A stretch of DNA of 64,000 bases, taken from Chloroflexi bacterium AL-N1. Its GTDB lineage: Bacteria > Chloroflexota > Chloroflexia > Chloroflexales > Roseiflexaceae. A program made the translations under genes and the position numbers. A model generated the notes under the pieces. The model was not told the DNA's origin. It searched no databases and was given only the letters and a program-made list of their open reading frames with translations. Each line of letters opens with the position of its first letter. The first letter of the stretch is position 1. This document shows positions 44,324 through 53,091 of the stretch, one piece after another. The stretch is taken from assembly GCA_013122435.1 (NCBI GenBank), contig WYDT01000010.1:186001-250000 (forward strand), given 5' to 3'.

Positions 44324-45895
44324 ATGCTTTTTCCAGAATATATGTTATTTCATGAGTATATTGGTCATTGGGCAGCCCAATACCCAGAGCGTGTGGCTCT
44401 ATATGATGGGGAGATCACTAGTACATATCGTGAATTAGACGAACAGAGTAATCAGTTGTTATGTGGATTACAGGCTTGGGGTATTGTTAAAGGGAATCAG
44501 ATAGTTACCGTATTACCACCAAGTTATGAATATATTCTTTTACTTGCTGCGGCCAGTAAACTAGGTGCTATTATTGTTCCTTTTGATGTGCGTTACCGTG
44601 ATGAGGACTTTTCGCGCTTTCTTCCCCTTACTGATCCTACATTAGTTATTACTATGCCTGTAGCAGATGACTATTGCATGGTTGAAACACTGCAGTCACA
44701 GCTTGATGCAAGTGTTAGACTGGTTAGCACACAAGATTATGCATCATTACCAGTCTTCTCAGCCTTGTTTGGCGATAGTTCTGCTTACATTCAGGATACG
44801 ATTGGAATAGATGACCCTCTATTGTTGATTTTTACAGGTGGTACCACAGGTCACCCAAAAGGCGCACTCCTGGCCCATCGTCAAATAATACAGACATCAA
44901 GAATGGAATATGAGACTATTCTCAAATACACCACTTATAATGTGGAACAGGGGTCTGCTACGCTTGCAGCATTGCCCCCAAGCCATATTGGTGGGAGTGT
45001 AGAGATTATTATAGGTGGTCTTATGGCAGGATTAAGTCTTGTATGTCAGTCATCTTGGCATCCGGTCCATGTTTTAGAAGCCACCGTGAAATATCGTATG
45101 CCGATAATAGCAGGTGTTCCTGCCATGTTTCATATATTATTAAGCTTACCACTAGAAACTTTTGATCTTACATCTGTCAAGGTGGTCGTTCTATCGGGAG
45201 ATAAAGTATCAAGTGCTTTGGTTAGAGAAATACAATCACGTCTTTGTGCTAAAGTTATAGTCAGTTATGGCCTGACAGAAGCAAATGTCCTTACCTTCAG
45301 CAGTCCTGATGATCCTGTCGAACTCTTCGATGATGGTTATGCAGGAATACCTATTGCTGATGTTAAAATGAAGATAGATAGCACTGTACAGCCAAATAGT
45401 CTTCCTGAAACAGCGCTAGGTGAGTTACTGGTACATAGTCCAAGTATGATCGATTGTTACTACCAATTGCCAGAAGAGACGAACGTGAGTTTTACTGATG
45501 GCTATTTTCGGACGGGCGATCTCGGTCGACTGGACTCACAAAACCGTTTGTTTATTGAAGGACGTATCAAACAGATTATTCGGGTTGGTAGTTACACGGT
45601 ATTACCGTCCGAAATTGAAGATTTTGTGGCAAAACAACCTGGTGTCCTCATGGTGGCTGCGATAGGTATTCCACACAAGGTACTGGGAGAAGCAATTTGT
45701 TTAATCGTATCGCTTGCGGCAAACAGTGCTCATACCTCAGAGAGTTTAACCAAGTTGTGTACTGAAAACATGGCTGACTATAAAGTCCCCCGTCACATCT
45801 GTATACGTGAAGAAATACCACTTACTCGTATCGGCAAGATCGATAAATATCAGTTGAGACGAGAGATTTTAAGACACTTACCCTCTGATACCTGA
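44324..45895 (+). CDS. Acyl-CoA ligase, AMP-binding family
   Basis: A 523-residue adenylate-forming enzyme that activates a carboxylic acid with ATP, normally to the CoA thioester. The ATP loop is LIFTGGTTGHPKGALLAH, the A5 motif SYGLTEANVLTFSS, A7/A8 are YFRTGDLGRLDSQNRLFIEGRIKQIIRVGS, and the C-terminal lysine is in TRIGKIDKYQLR. The ATG at 44324, with AAGGA overlapping the preceding stop, is the start. It is coupled to the enoyl-CoA hydratase; the acid is unknown. More A/T-rich than the genes upstream. Confidence 0.92.
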   Translation: MLFPEYMLFHEYIGHWAAQYPERVALYDGEITSTYRELDEQSNQLLCGLQAWGIVKGNQIVTVLPPSYEYILLLAAASKLGAIIVPFDVRYRDEDFSRFLPLTDPTLVITMPVADDYCMVETLQSQLDASVRLVSTQDYASLPVFSALFGDSSAYIQDTIGIDDPLLLIFTGGTTGHPKGALLAHRQIIQTSRMEYETILKYTTYNVEQGSATLAALPPSHIGGSVEIIIGGLMAGLSLVCQSSWHPVHVLEATVKYRMPIIAGVPAMFHILLSLPLETFDLTSVKVVVLSGDKVSSALVREIQSRLCAKVIVSYGLTEANVLTFSSPDDPVELFDDGYAGIPIADVKMKIDSTVQPNSLPETALGELLVHSPSMIDCYYQLPEETNVSFTDGYFRTGDLGRLDSQNRLFIEGRIKQIIRVGSYTVLPSEIEDFVAKQPGVLMVAAIGIPHKVLGEAICLIVSLAANSAHTSESLTKLCTENMADYKVPRHICIREEIPLTRIGKIDKYQLRREILRHLPSDT

Positions 45896-46002
45896 TCATA
45901 TATGTATGTTAAACATGACTAGTAAGCTGACTTGATTACTCTAATAATGTATTGGATATACATAGTGCATTTATGTAATGATGCCTATCTAAAGGAGTGT
46001 AG

Positions 46003-47985
46003 ATGCGTATTTTCTTAGCTGTAGTCGCTGCGCTTGTTCTGGTTGTGGTGTTATCGTGGCTCCTTCCACGTGTATTCACTCTACACATTCGAGGGTGGCG
46101 ATATGTACCCTTTGTTACCATTAATTTACTCTTAAGTGTTGCGTTAGTTTTAGCATCAGTGGGCATGTTAGCTTCCTATCCTGGTGAGGAGATAATTCCA
46201 GCTAACTTGAGTCGTAACAGTTCTTACTATATTACCATGCGTGATAGTATTGACATTGCTGTTGACGTTTGGCTCCCTGCAAATTTACAACCTGATCAGC
46301 GTGTTCCGACTATCATCGAGGCAACGCGGTATGTGCGCGCATATCAACCCGGGATTGGTTTAAATGTACTGGTGGGGCTCAATCTGTCAAATGATCCAAA
46401 CCTCTCTAGAGAGATTCGTGCGTTCAACGAGGCTGGGTATGCGGTTCTCCTTATGGACTCACGTGGGAGTGGTGCCTCTTTCGGGAGACGGTCTGTTGAA
46501 TGGTCGCCGGATGAAGTGGCTGATTTTGGGGAGGTAGCTGATTGGATTGTGAGCCAAAGTTGGTCAAATGGTAAGGTTGGTGGATGGGGTATCTCATATA
46601 CCGGGAATACTGCGGAACTTCTGGCAGTCCCTAATCATCCAGCGGTAAAAGCAGTTGCTCCCTTATACAGTGATTTTGATCCCTTGGCAAATCTCGCAAT
46701 GCCTGGTGGTGTGTTGAATGAAGGCTTTATTCGTCAGTGGAGTGAGGGAAATAATGCAACAGATCAGAATGACTTTTGTGCGATAGGAGAGATAAATGCT
46801 GTTGATTGCTTTTTACAAAACCTCTTAATCACTGGTATCAAACCTGTGGACGGGGAACGACATCGACTCGAGGCTGCTGTGGCAGATCATCATGACAATT
46901 ATGATGTGTTTGAAGCTCTTTCTCATATGACGTATTTTGATGAGCCCATTCAGGACTCTAACCTTACTCGTGAAGACATTAGCCCTTTTGGCCTCAAAGA
47001 GGAAATCGAGTCTTCAGGAGTGGCGATGTATGTACGTGTAGGTTGGCTTGATGCAGCAACGGTGAATTTCGCAATTAGCCGCTATCTGACATTTTCCAAC
47101 CGACAAGTGCTTGAGATTGGTCCGTGGAATCATGGTGGAGATCATCACATTGACCCTTTTTTACCTGCTGATACGTTGCCTGATCCTCCTGTTGATCAAC
47201 AACTCACACAACTTATTCGTTTTTTCGATACCTTCTTGAAAACGGATGATCCTCCTGAGTTTCAGTCATACATTAGATACTACACGATGAATGGTGGGGG
47301 ATGGCAAACAGCAGAGGTGTGGCCACCGACTGGTATCGAGGATCGGCTATTCTATTTTGCCCCTGACAATATGCTAACAAATACTCCACCGACCGACACA
47401 AATGCAAGCGATCAGTACACTGTCGATTTTAGTGCAACCACGGGAGATGCGACGCGTTGGGATACTCAGTCAGATGGTAGTGATGTAATCTACCCTGATC
47501 GTTCTGAAGAGAGTACAAAATTATTAACATATACCACCGAACCACTGGAGACAGATGTAGAGTTTACGGGCGTGCCGATCGTAACCCTTCAAGTGTCATC
47601 AACCGCTACTGATGGTGCATTCTATGCCTATCTCGAAGATGTGGCACCTGATGGTCGTGTGACATATATTACCGAGGGAGTTATGCGAGGATTGCACCGC
47701 AAGACATCTTCGGAAACGCCCCCCTACACTGTATTAGGTCCATATCATACGTTTCATAGCGATGATAGTGCTCCATTGGTCCCTGGAGAAGTTACACAGA
47801 TTGATATCACTCTCTCTGCTACCTCTGTACGACTTGAGGAAGGACACCGCATTCGTATATCGATAGCAGGACATGATAATTCGACATTTGCTCGTATCCC
47901 TGCTGATGAGACTCCGACTTTAACAATCCATAGAGATCAAACCCATGCCTCATTCGTCACGTTGCCACTCAAGATACTGCCATAG
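46003..47985 (+). CDS. Membrane-anchored CocE/NonD family hydrolase
   Basis: A 660-residue alpha/beta hydrolase of the X-Pro dipeptidyl-peptidase/cocaine esterase family. Two hydrophobic segments at residues ~1-22 and ~36-57 anchor it, with the enzyme probably outside. The nucleophile is S198 (GWGISYTGNTAELL), the general base H377 (IGPWNHGGDHH), and the C-terminal jelly-roll (ETDVEFTGVPIVTLQVSSTA to IRISIAGHDNSTFAR) is complete. AAAGGAG before ATG 46003 is ideal. It could trim peptides after X-Pro or hydrolyse esters; being near the lanthipeptide genes, a maturation role is possible but unproven. Confidence 0.88.
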   Translation: MRIFLAVVAALVLVVVLSWLLPRVFTLHIRGWRYVPFVTINLLLSVALVLASVGMLASYPGEEIIPANLSRNSSYYITMRDSIDIAVDVWLPANLQPDQRVPTIIEATRYVRAYQPGIGLNVLVGLNLSNDPNLSREIRAFNEAGYAVLLMDSRGSGASFGRRSVEWSPDEVADFGEVADWIVSQSWSNGKVGGWGISYTGNTAELLAVPNHPAVKAVAPLYSDFDPLANLAMPGGVLNEGFIRQWSEGNNATDQNDFCAIGEINAVDCFLQNLLITGIKPVDGERHRLEAAVADHHDNYDVFEALSHMTYFDEPIQDSNLTREDISPFGLKEEIESSGVAMYVRVGWLDAATVNFAISRYLTFSNRQVLEIGPWNHGGDHHIDPFLPADTLPDPPVDQQLTQLIRFFDTFLKTDDPPEFQSYIRYYTMNGGGWQTAEVWPPTGIEDRLFYFAPDNMLTNTPPTDTNASDQYTVDFSATTGDATRWDTQSDGSDVIYPDRSEESTKLLTYTTEPLETDVEFTGVPIVTLQVSSTATDGAFYAYLEDVAPDGRVTYITEGVMRGLHRKTSSETPPYTVLGPYHTFHSDDSAPLVPGEVTQIDITLSATSVRLEEGHRIRISIAGHDNSTFARIPADETPTLTIHRDQTHASFVTLPLKILP

Positions 47986-48095
47986 TGTCAATCGATTAGT
48001 ATACATATTGGCAACGATGTAGCGATGCAAAGAATATGAAAGAATAATAGAGCATACCTTGTCAGTTCTGGTTATGATACAGCGATAAAAAATAA

Positions 48096-48695
48096 ATGAG
48101 CGAAGGTGGGATTATATTGGCACATTTCGCACATCTGTCATCAGTGCTGGCATTGCTTGATGAGCGCAGGCGGTTTCCCGTCACGCTGCTAGCGATTGAT
48201 TGCCACAGCGCTGCTGGTAAATCATCATTTGCACATGCGTTGCAGCGATCTCGCTCAACTATCACCGTCATCCATACTGATGACTTTTACCGCTCCATGT
48301 CTGAAGACATACGCGCACAGTTGGACGCCGCTGGTGGCTATAATCAGTATTATGATTGGCAACGCCTGGAAACACAGGTGCTGCGTCCACTTAATAGTGG
48401 TACGGCTGCACGCTATCAGTGCTATGATTGGGCCACGAACGAACTCGGCGAGTGGTGTGAGGTACAACCCAGAGGCGTGGTTGTTATCGAAGGTTGTTAC
48501 GCCGCACGCCCTGAACTTCGCGCATATTATCAACTAATCCTGCTGGTCACCACATCAGAAGAAGAGCGCTGTGAGCGCCAACTCCAACGAGCCGATGAAG
48601 CTGACTGGGTCGCACGCTGGGATGCTGCCGAACGCTATTATATGGAGCATCATCGGCCACACGAATATGCCGACATCATTGTATCTGGTGAGTAA
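48096..48695 (+). CDS. Uridine kinase-like P-loop NTPase
   Basis: A 199-residue kinase-like protein: Walker A AIDCHSAAGKSSFAHAL, then TVIHTDDFYRSM, typical of uridine/pantothenate kinase relatives, YDWQRLETQVLRPL and RGVVVIEGCYAARPELRAYY, with a late lid (RCERQLQRADEADW). It probably phosphorylates a nucleoside or similar small molecule. The start is unsure: ATG 48096 lacks a ribosome site, and a TTG at 48117 behind AAGGTGG is an alternative. Confidence 0.8.
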   Translation: MSEGGIILAHFAHLSSVLALLDERRRFPVTLLAIDCHSAAGKSSFAHALQRSRSTITVIHTDDFYRSMSEDIRAQLDAAGGYNQYYDWQRLETQVLRPLNSGTAARYQCYDWATNELGEWCEVQPRGVVVIEGCYAARPELRAYYQLILLVTTSEEERCERQLQRADEADWVARWDAAERYYMEHHRPHEYADIIVSGE

Positions 48696-48934
48696 TGCAT
48701 TTGTGATGTTCTACAGATAGTCTCCTGCAAATCTGTCGAGTTCTGCAAACAATTCCTGACGTTTGCCAGCCACTCTGCTATGTGATACGCAATCGACCAG
48801 TCAGCTTCCGTTGTATATGGTTGATTGTAGAAATCAACTCCATAGATAATTCCATTTTTAGCCCACTCAATATAGGTTTGTAGAATACGCTCTAATTTGT
48901 CTGGCTCCCAATCTGAAAGGAATTGCTGCAGCAC
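48650..48934 (-). CDS. Hypothetical protein, possibly a remnant
   Basis: A 94-residue frame from a GTG without ribosome site. The middle (WEPDKLERILQTYIEWAKNG, FYNQPYTTEADWSIAYHIAE) looks like a real helical protein. Reading on upstream without a start codon gives RDRHHIPHFVLQQFLSDW, which resembles the first helix of DUF4238 proteins, so this may be a piece of a longer gene. It overlaps the end of the NTPase gene on the other strand. Confidence 0.35.
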   Translation of the reverse strand: MLQQFLSDWEPDKLERILQTYIEWAKNGIIYGVDFYNQPYTTEADWSIAYHIAEWLANVRNCLQNSTDLQETICRTSQMHYSPDTMMSAYSCGR

Positions 48935-49214
48935 GAAATGTGGGATATGGTGCCTGTCCCTGACGTTTTGTTTCTCGAAAGAGTGTAAGAAACGTGGATT
49001 GTAAATACTATTTATTTATACGCCTTCGTTAATATTGCAATGTTTTTGATTGTTGACAAATTAATTAAAATTGTGTATTATTAAAAAGGTTATTATATAT
49101 TTTGTGTATATTTAATATAGTATCAAGTATGTAAAACATATAAGGGTTCATTGGTCTGACTGCAGCAGACTGTGACTATATTGACTAGTTTATGATTCTA
49201 AATTAGGAGGTAAC

Positions 49215-49430
49215 ATGTCAAACGTTGATATCGTTCGTGCGTGGAAGGATTCGGCGTATCGTGCCAGTCTCACTGAAGAACAGCGTGCCCAGTTGCCACA
49301 AAACCCAGCAGGTTTTGTCCAATTAAGCGGTTTTGAGTTGGAGCGTGCTGCTGACGATCATGCCCTCTACACCACTCTCACTGGCACCTGTTGTACCTAT
49401 TGCACAGCATCACCGACGGGATATGCCTAA
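49215..49430 (+). CDS. lanA: Class II lanthipeptide precursor, mersacidin-type leader
   Basis: A 71-residue precursor peptide. The leader MSNVDIVRAWKDSAYRASLT to QNPAGFVQLSGFELERA is the mersacidin/lichenicidin type recognised by LanM enzymes. The C-terminal part has T53, T54, T56, T58, C59, C60, T61, C63, T64, S66 and T68 (TGTCCTYCTASPTGYA), so up to three (methyl)lanthionine rings can form, closely packed. The usual GG or GA cleavage site is missing; the equivalent place reads AADDHA. AGGAGG precedes the ATG. A terminator and lanM follow. Confidence 0.9.
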   Translation: MSNVDIVRAWKDSAYRASLTEEQRAQLPQNPAGFVQLSGFELERAADDHALYTTLTGTCCTYCTASPTGYA

Positions 49431-49451
49431 AGATACTGTGTTCAATCAAGG

Positions 49452-49486
49452 GGATGGGCAATACTATTGTCCATCCTTTTGTTTTT
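49452..49486 (+). terminator. Intrinsic terminator between lanA and lanM
   Basis: GGATGGGCAAT-ACT-ATTGTCCATCC is an 11-bp stem with one G-T pair, followed by TTTTGTTTTT. It lies 21 bases after the lanA stop. Partial read-through would give much precursor RNA and little synthetase RNA, as in many lantibiotic operons. Confidence 0.85.
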
Positions 49487-49546
49487 ACTGGGTAAGTAAA
49501 AAAGAAATACCTTTTATCTATATTAAGTGAGGAGTTACCATCTCTG

Positions 49547-52500
49547 ATGTTTTCCTCTTCCAGATGGTCTTATGCGTTAACCTTTCAGGAGCGCCTTGCA
49601 CTACGTCGCGCAGCCCTGAACAAGCCCGCATATATTGATCCAACAGATGCTGTTGTTCAACGGTTTGAACAGTGGCGTCAATCGTTTCATACTGCCGATC
49701 AGTTTACACAACGACTTGCAAGCGATCATTTGTCAGAAGATGAGGCTTTGGCACTTTTTGGCGAAACACCTGAAGGTATGTACCAAAATATATCGCAGAC
49801 ACCAGAGTGGCTACTCGCATTTGAACAGGCATACACCGACTCCGATGAGGCTGATATGACACTTCCTGAAGCTTTTCAAGGTCAGTCAGTCTCGCCATTT
49901 CTTGAGATAATTCGCCCATTGATAAGCCAGAGTCGTACACGAATGCAGCGGAGGATCGCGGACTTACCACCGACCGCACATCCACATATATTCAATTCAG
50001 AAACCCTTGTTGACATCATGCTCACTACTTTACCATGGAAAACCCTTGTATCGATGGTAGGGCGTACCATGGCATTGGAGTTACAGGTAGCTCGTTTACT
50101 TGGTTTATTACAGGGCAATACATCGAAAGAGCGATTCTGGTCATTTATCGAACGCTTACGGCAAGAGGACACCAGGATACGACTATTTGAAGAATACCCC
50201 GTATTAGCACGTCAACTGACCCAAACATTTGCTCACTGGGAACAATCGTGTCATGAATTTCTGCAACGCCTCTGTACTGATTGGGAGGTTATTTGTTCAA
50301 CATTTAGCTCCCATCTTGATCCTGGTCCTATCGTTAGTGTCCACAGCAATCTGAGTGATAGTCACCAACGAGGGCGCATGGTCTTGATCGTTAGTTTTGA
50401 GGGGGGAATGCGCCTTGTCTATAAGCCACGATCACTTGCCATAGATGTGCATTTTCAGGAACTACTTATCTGGCTCAACGCTCTGAATGATATTCAATCA
50501 TTTCGTGTACTACAAGTTCTTGATAGAGATACCCATGGATGGGTTGAATATGTGGAAGCGCAGGAATGTGACTCTCTAGACGAGGTTCACCGCTTCTATG
50601 AACGTCAGGGTCAATACCTCGCTCTACTCTATGCGCTCAACGCTACCGATATATTTTATGAAAATATTATTGCTGCCGGGGAACATCCTGTGCTTATCGA
50701 CCTTGAAACGCTCTTTCATCCGCTGATCGATCCTGGCTACAAAACGAGTCCTGCCACATTTGCCATGCGTGTCATTGATGAAACCGTTTTACGTACTGGG
50801 ATGCTCCCACGTCGTTTATGGGCAGATGTTGACCGTGATGGAATAGATATCAGCGCACTTGGTATGCAGTCGGGAGGAGTAATGCCTGGTGTGCTTGCCT
50901 GGGAGAATCCAGGGACAGATACCATGCAAATTGGTATAGGATCGATACAAATGCCAGCAGGTAAGCATCGCCCACTCTTACAGGGGCATGATGTTGATGT
51001 GACAGAGCACATCGATGCTATCGTTGATGGGTTCCAGGTGATGTATCATGTGTTGATAGACCATCGTGATGATCTTTTAGCTCCCGATGGTCCCATTATG
51101 CGTTTTGTATCGGATGAGATCCGTGTTATTCTTCGCCCGACTATCACTTATTCTGCGCTTCTCAGGGAAAGCTTCCATCCTGATCTACTACGTGATGCTC
51201 TAGATCGTGATTGTTTTTTTGACCAACTCTGGAGTGCTGTTGAGCAACGACCTTTTCTCATCCATGTCATTGCGGCTGAACACGATGATTTATTACACGG
51301 CGATATTCCCATTTTTACGACACGTCCTGGCTCTTGTCATATCTGGACTAGTACTGGCAGTCAAATCAATAACTTTTTTACTGAACCAGTGTTTAAGGCA
51401 GTACATCAACGTATGTACCATCTTGATGAGAAAGTCCTTTCCCAACAGATCTGGTTTATTCGGGCATCATTAGCAACCACTGGTATTGACGAAGGGATTG
51501 GACAATGGAAGCGTTATCAGCTAAATAGGGCTACTCCTGTCACTTCTGATCAACTCATTGCAGAAGCATGTGCGATTGGAAACCGTATTGGAGCGTTGTC
51601 CGTGCAACATGGAAGCGATGTTTCGTGGATTGGATTGACACTTGAACGTAATCGCTACTGGACACTTGCACCACTTGGTGTGGATCTATATGCAGGACAA
51701 ACAGGTATCGTTTTGTTTTTGGCCTATCTTGGTGCTATCACACAAGAGCAGCGTTACACTGATTTGGCTCGCTGTGGCCTTGCAACAACTCAACGACAAT
51801 TGGCTAGTGTTCAGAGGCTTGATGGTTTCCGGATCGGGATGGATGGATTGGGTGGTATAATCTATACACTTACACATCTTGGCACACTCTGGAATGACCA
51901 AACGCTTATTGATGAAGCTATGCGTATAGCCGGTTGTCTTCCTGCTTTGATTGAACAAGATACCTATTTTGATATAGTTAGTGGTGCAGCAGGATGTATC
52001 GTATGTCTGATCCCGCTCTACCAGCAAAAACCCACGGAGATTCTTCGTACAACCCTTGTGCAATGTGGTAGTCATATCCTTGCTGGTGCCCACACGATGG
52101 ATCAGGGCATTGGATGGACTTCTCCTGGTGCATCTGTGCCGCTTGCTGGACTCGCGCATGGATGTGCTGGCATCGCCTGGGCACTCACAGCACTGGCCAA
52201 GCTGGTCGGGGAACAGGACTTTGCAGGGGCTGCTCACGATGCACTTGTCTATGAGCGGTCACTGTTTGATCCTGTGATGGAGAATTGGCCTTACATTGAT
52301 GGTTCCAATGAGACAAGTGGTTGGGATACACGGCTAGTTGCAGCTTGGTGTCATGGTGCGCCAGGTATTGGACTGGCTCGTCTACAGATGCTCTATGAGA
52401 TGGATGACATATATATTCGTGAGGAAATCAATACGGCGCTTAATACCACGCTTGCTAATGGTTTTGGACTTAATCATTCACTGTGTCACGGCGATCTTGG

Positions 52501-52753
52501 CAATATTGAGTTATTTATTCAGGCAGGCCAGCACACCGACGAAACGATCTGGCAGTCGTACAGAGATCAGCTTGTATCTGGGATTTTGGATGATATCAAG
52601 CACGTTGGTTGGCGTTGTGGTGTCCCTGATACTGTAGAATCGCCCGGGTTGATGACAGGTCTTGCAGGTATTGGTTATGGGTTACTTCGATTATCAGAAC
52701 CATCGCGTATTCCGTCGGTGTTGACGTTTGCACCACCACCCATTGCAGGTTAG
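49547..52753 (+). CDS. lanM: Class II lanthionine synthetase LanM
   Basis: A 1068-residue bifunctional enzyme that dehydrates Ser/Thr of the precursor by phosphorylation and elimination and then adds Cys thiols. The N-terminal dehydratase (DUF4135, ~residues 120-600) has LVYKPRSLAIDVHFQELL, ATDIFYENIIAAGEHPVLIDLETLF with the catalytic Asp/Asn set, and FIHV. The LanC-like cyclase (~720-1065) has the zinc ligands C935 (WCHGAPGIG), C980 and H981 (LCHGDLGN). Length and order are normal. It follows lanA after a terminator. No transporter or protease gene is adjacent. Confidence 0.95.
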   Translation: MFSSSRWSYALTFQERLALRRAALNKPAYIDPTDAVVQRFEQWRQSFHTADQFTQRLASDHLSEDEALALFGETPEGMYQNISQTPEWLLAFEQAYTDSDEADMTLPEAFQGQSVSPFLEIIRPLISQSRTRMQRRIADLPPTAHPHIFNSETLVDIMLTTLPWKTLVSMVGRTMALELQVARLLGLLQGNTSKERFWSFIERLRQEDTRIRLFEEYPVLARQLTQTFAHWEQSCHEFLQRLCTDWEVICSTFSSHLDPGPIVSVHSNLSDSHQRGRMVLIVSFEGGMRLVYKPRSLAIDVHFQELLIWLNALNDIQSFRVLQVLDRDTHGWVEYVEAQECDSLDEVHRFYERQGQYLALLYALNATDIFYENIIAAGEHPVLIDLETLFHPLIDPGYKTSPATFAMRVIDETVLRTGMLPRRLWADVDRDGIDISALGMQSGGVMPGVLAWENPGTDTMQIGIGSIQMPAGKHRPLLQGHDVDVTEHIDAIVDGFQVMYHVLIDHRDDLLAPDGPIMRFVSDEIRVILRPTITYSALLRESFHPDLLRDALDRDCFFDQLWSAVEQRPFLIHVIAAEHDDLLHGDIPIFTTRPGSCHIWTSTGSQINNFFTEPVFKAVHQRMYHLDEKVLSQQIWFIRASLATTGIDEGIGQWKRYQLNRATPVTSDQLIAEACAIGNRIGALSVQHGSDVSWIGLTLERNRYWTLAPLGVDLYAGQTGIVLFLAYLGAITQEQRYTDLARCGLATTQRQLASVQRLDGFRIGMDGLGGIIYTLTHLGTLWNDQTLIDEAMRIAGCLPALIEQDTYFDIVSGAAGCIVCLIPLYQQKPTEILRTTLVQCGSHILAGAHTMDQGIGWTSPGASVPLAGLAHGCAGIAWALTALAKLVGEQDFAGAAHDALVYERSLFDPVMENWPYIDGSNETSGWDTRLVAAWCHGAPGIGLARLQMLYEMDDIYIREEINTALNTTLANGFGLNHSLCHGDLGNIELFIQAGQHTDETIWQSYRDQLVSGILDDIKHVGWRCGVPDTVESPGLMTGLAGIGYGLLRLSEPSRIPSVLTFAPPPIAG

Positions 52754-53091
52754 TTTCACACTTGCCGAATGAGTAGGCCATAAGGCCTTTTCATAGCAAA
52801 ATATGGTATATCTTATCTGCTAACGCATATGCCGTCATATGGCCCTTTCTCTACAAACGGAAATGGCCCTGCTGCGCCAATTGGGTATGACATCAAGGCC
52901 ATTCCTGTTTCCTCCATCAGGCAGATGTAGTGGTGGTGTATAGTGAGGTTCGATCTCTATGTTGCAATAGGTCCTAAAAGAGAGTAGTGGTGGTGTATAG
53001 TGAGGTTCGATCTCTATGTTGCAGTAGGTCCTAAAAGAGAGTAGTGGGGCGCATGACTACTACTCCCTTTCAGAGTCATTCTGGATATATA
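52754..53091. other. Intergenic region with weak hairpin and tandem repeat
   Basis: Between the convergent lanM and secreted-protein genes no gene is seen. AGGCCATAAGGCCTTTT at 52775-52791 could be a weak terminator for lanM. A 57-bp tandem repeat follows at 52927. Confidence 0.5.
52927..53047. repeat. 57-bp tandem repeat, two copies plus a partial third
   Basis: Copies at 52927-52983 and 52984-53040 differ by one base (gcaatag against gcagtag), and the first 7 bases of a third copy follow. Each unit contains GAGGTTCGATCTC, a short hairpin. The near identity indicates recent duplication. No coding sense is evident. Confidence 0.9.

Noticed and set aside
49487..49546. An earlier start codon for LanM closer to GAGGAG
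   Set aside because: No ATG, GTG or TTG at proper spacing is in frame with the synthetase; the ATG at 49547 is kept despite a 12-base gap.
52927..53047. GAGGTTCGATCTC in the tandem repeat as a tRNA T-arm
   Set aside because: No acceptor, D or anticodon arm can be placed around it; only the T-arm-like hairpin is present.
52923..53050. Tandem repeat as the start of a CRISPR array
   Set aside because: The copies are directly adjacent with no spacers, and the unit is 57 bp.
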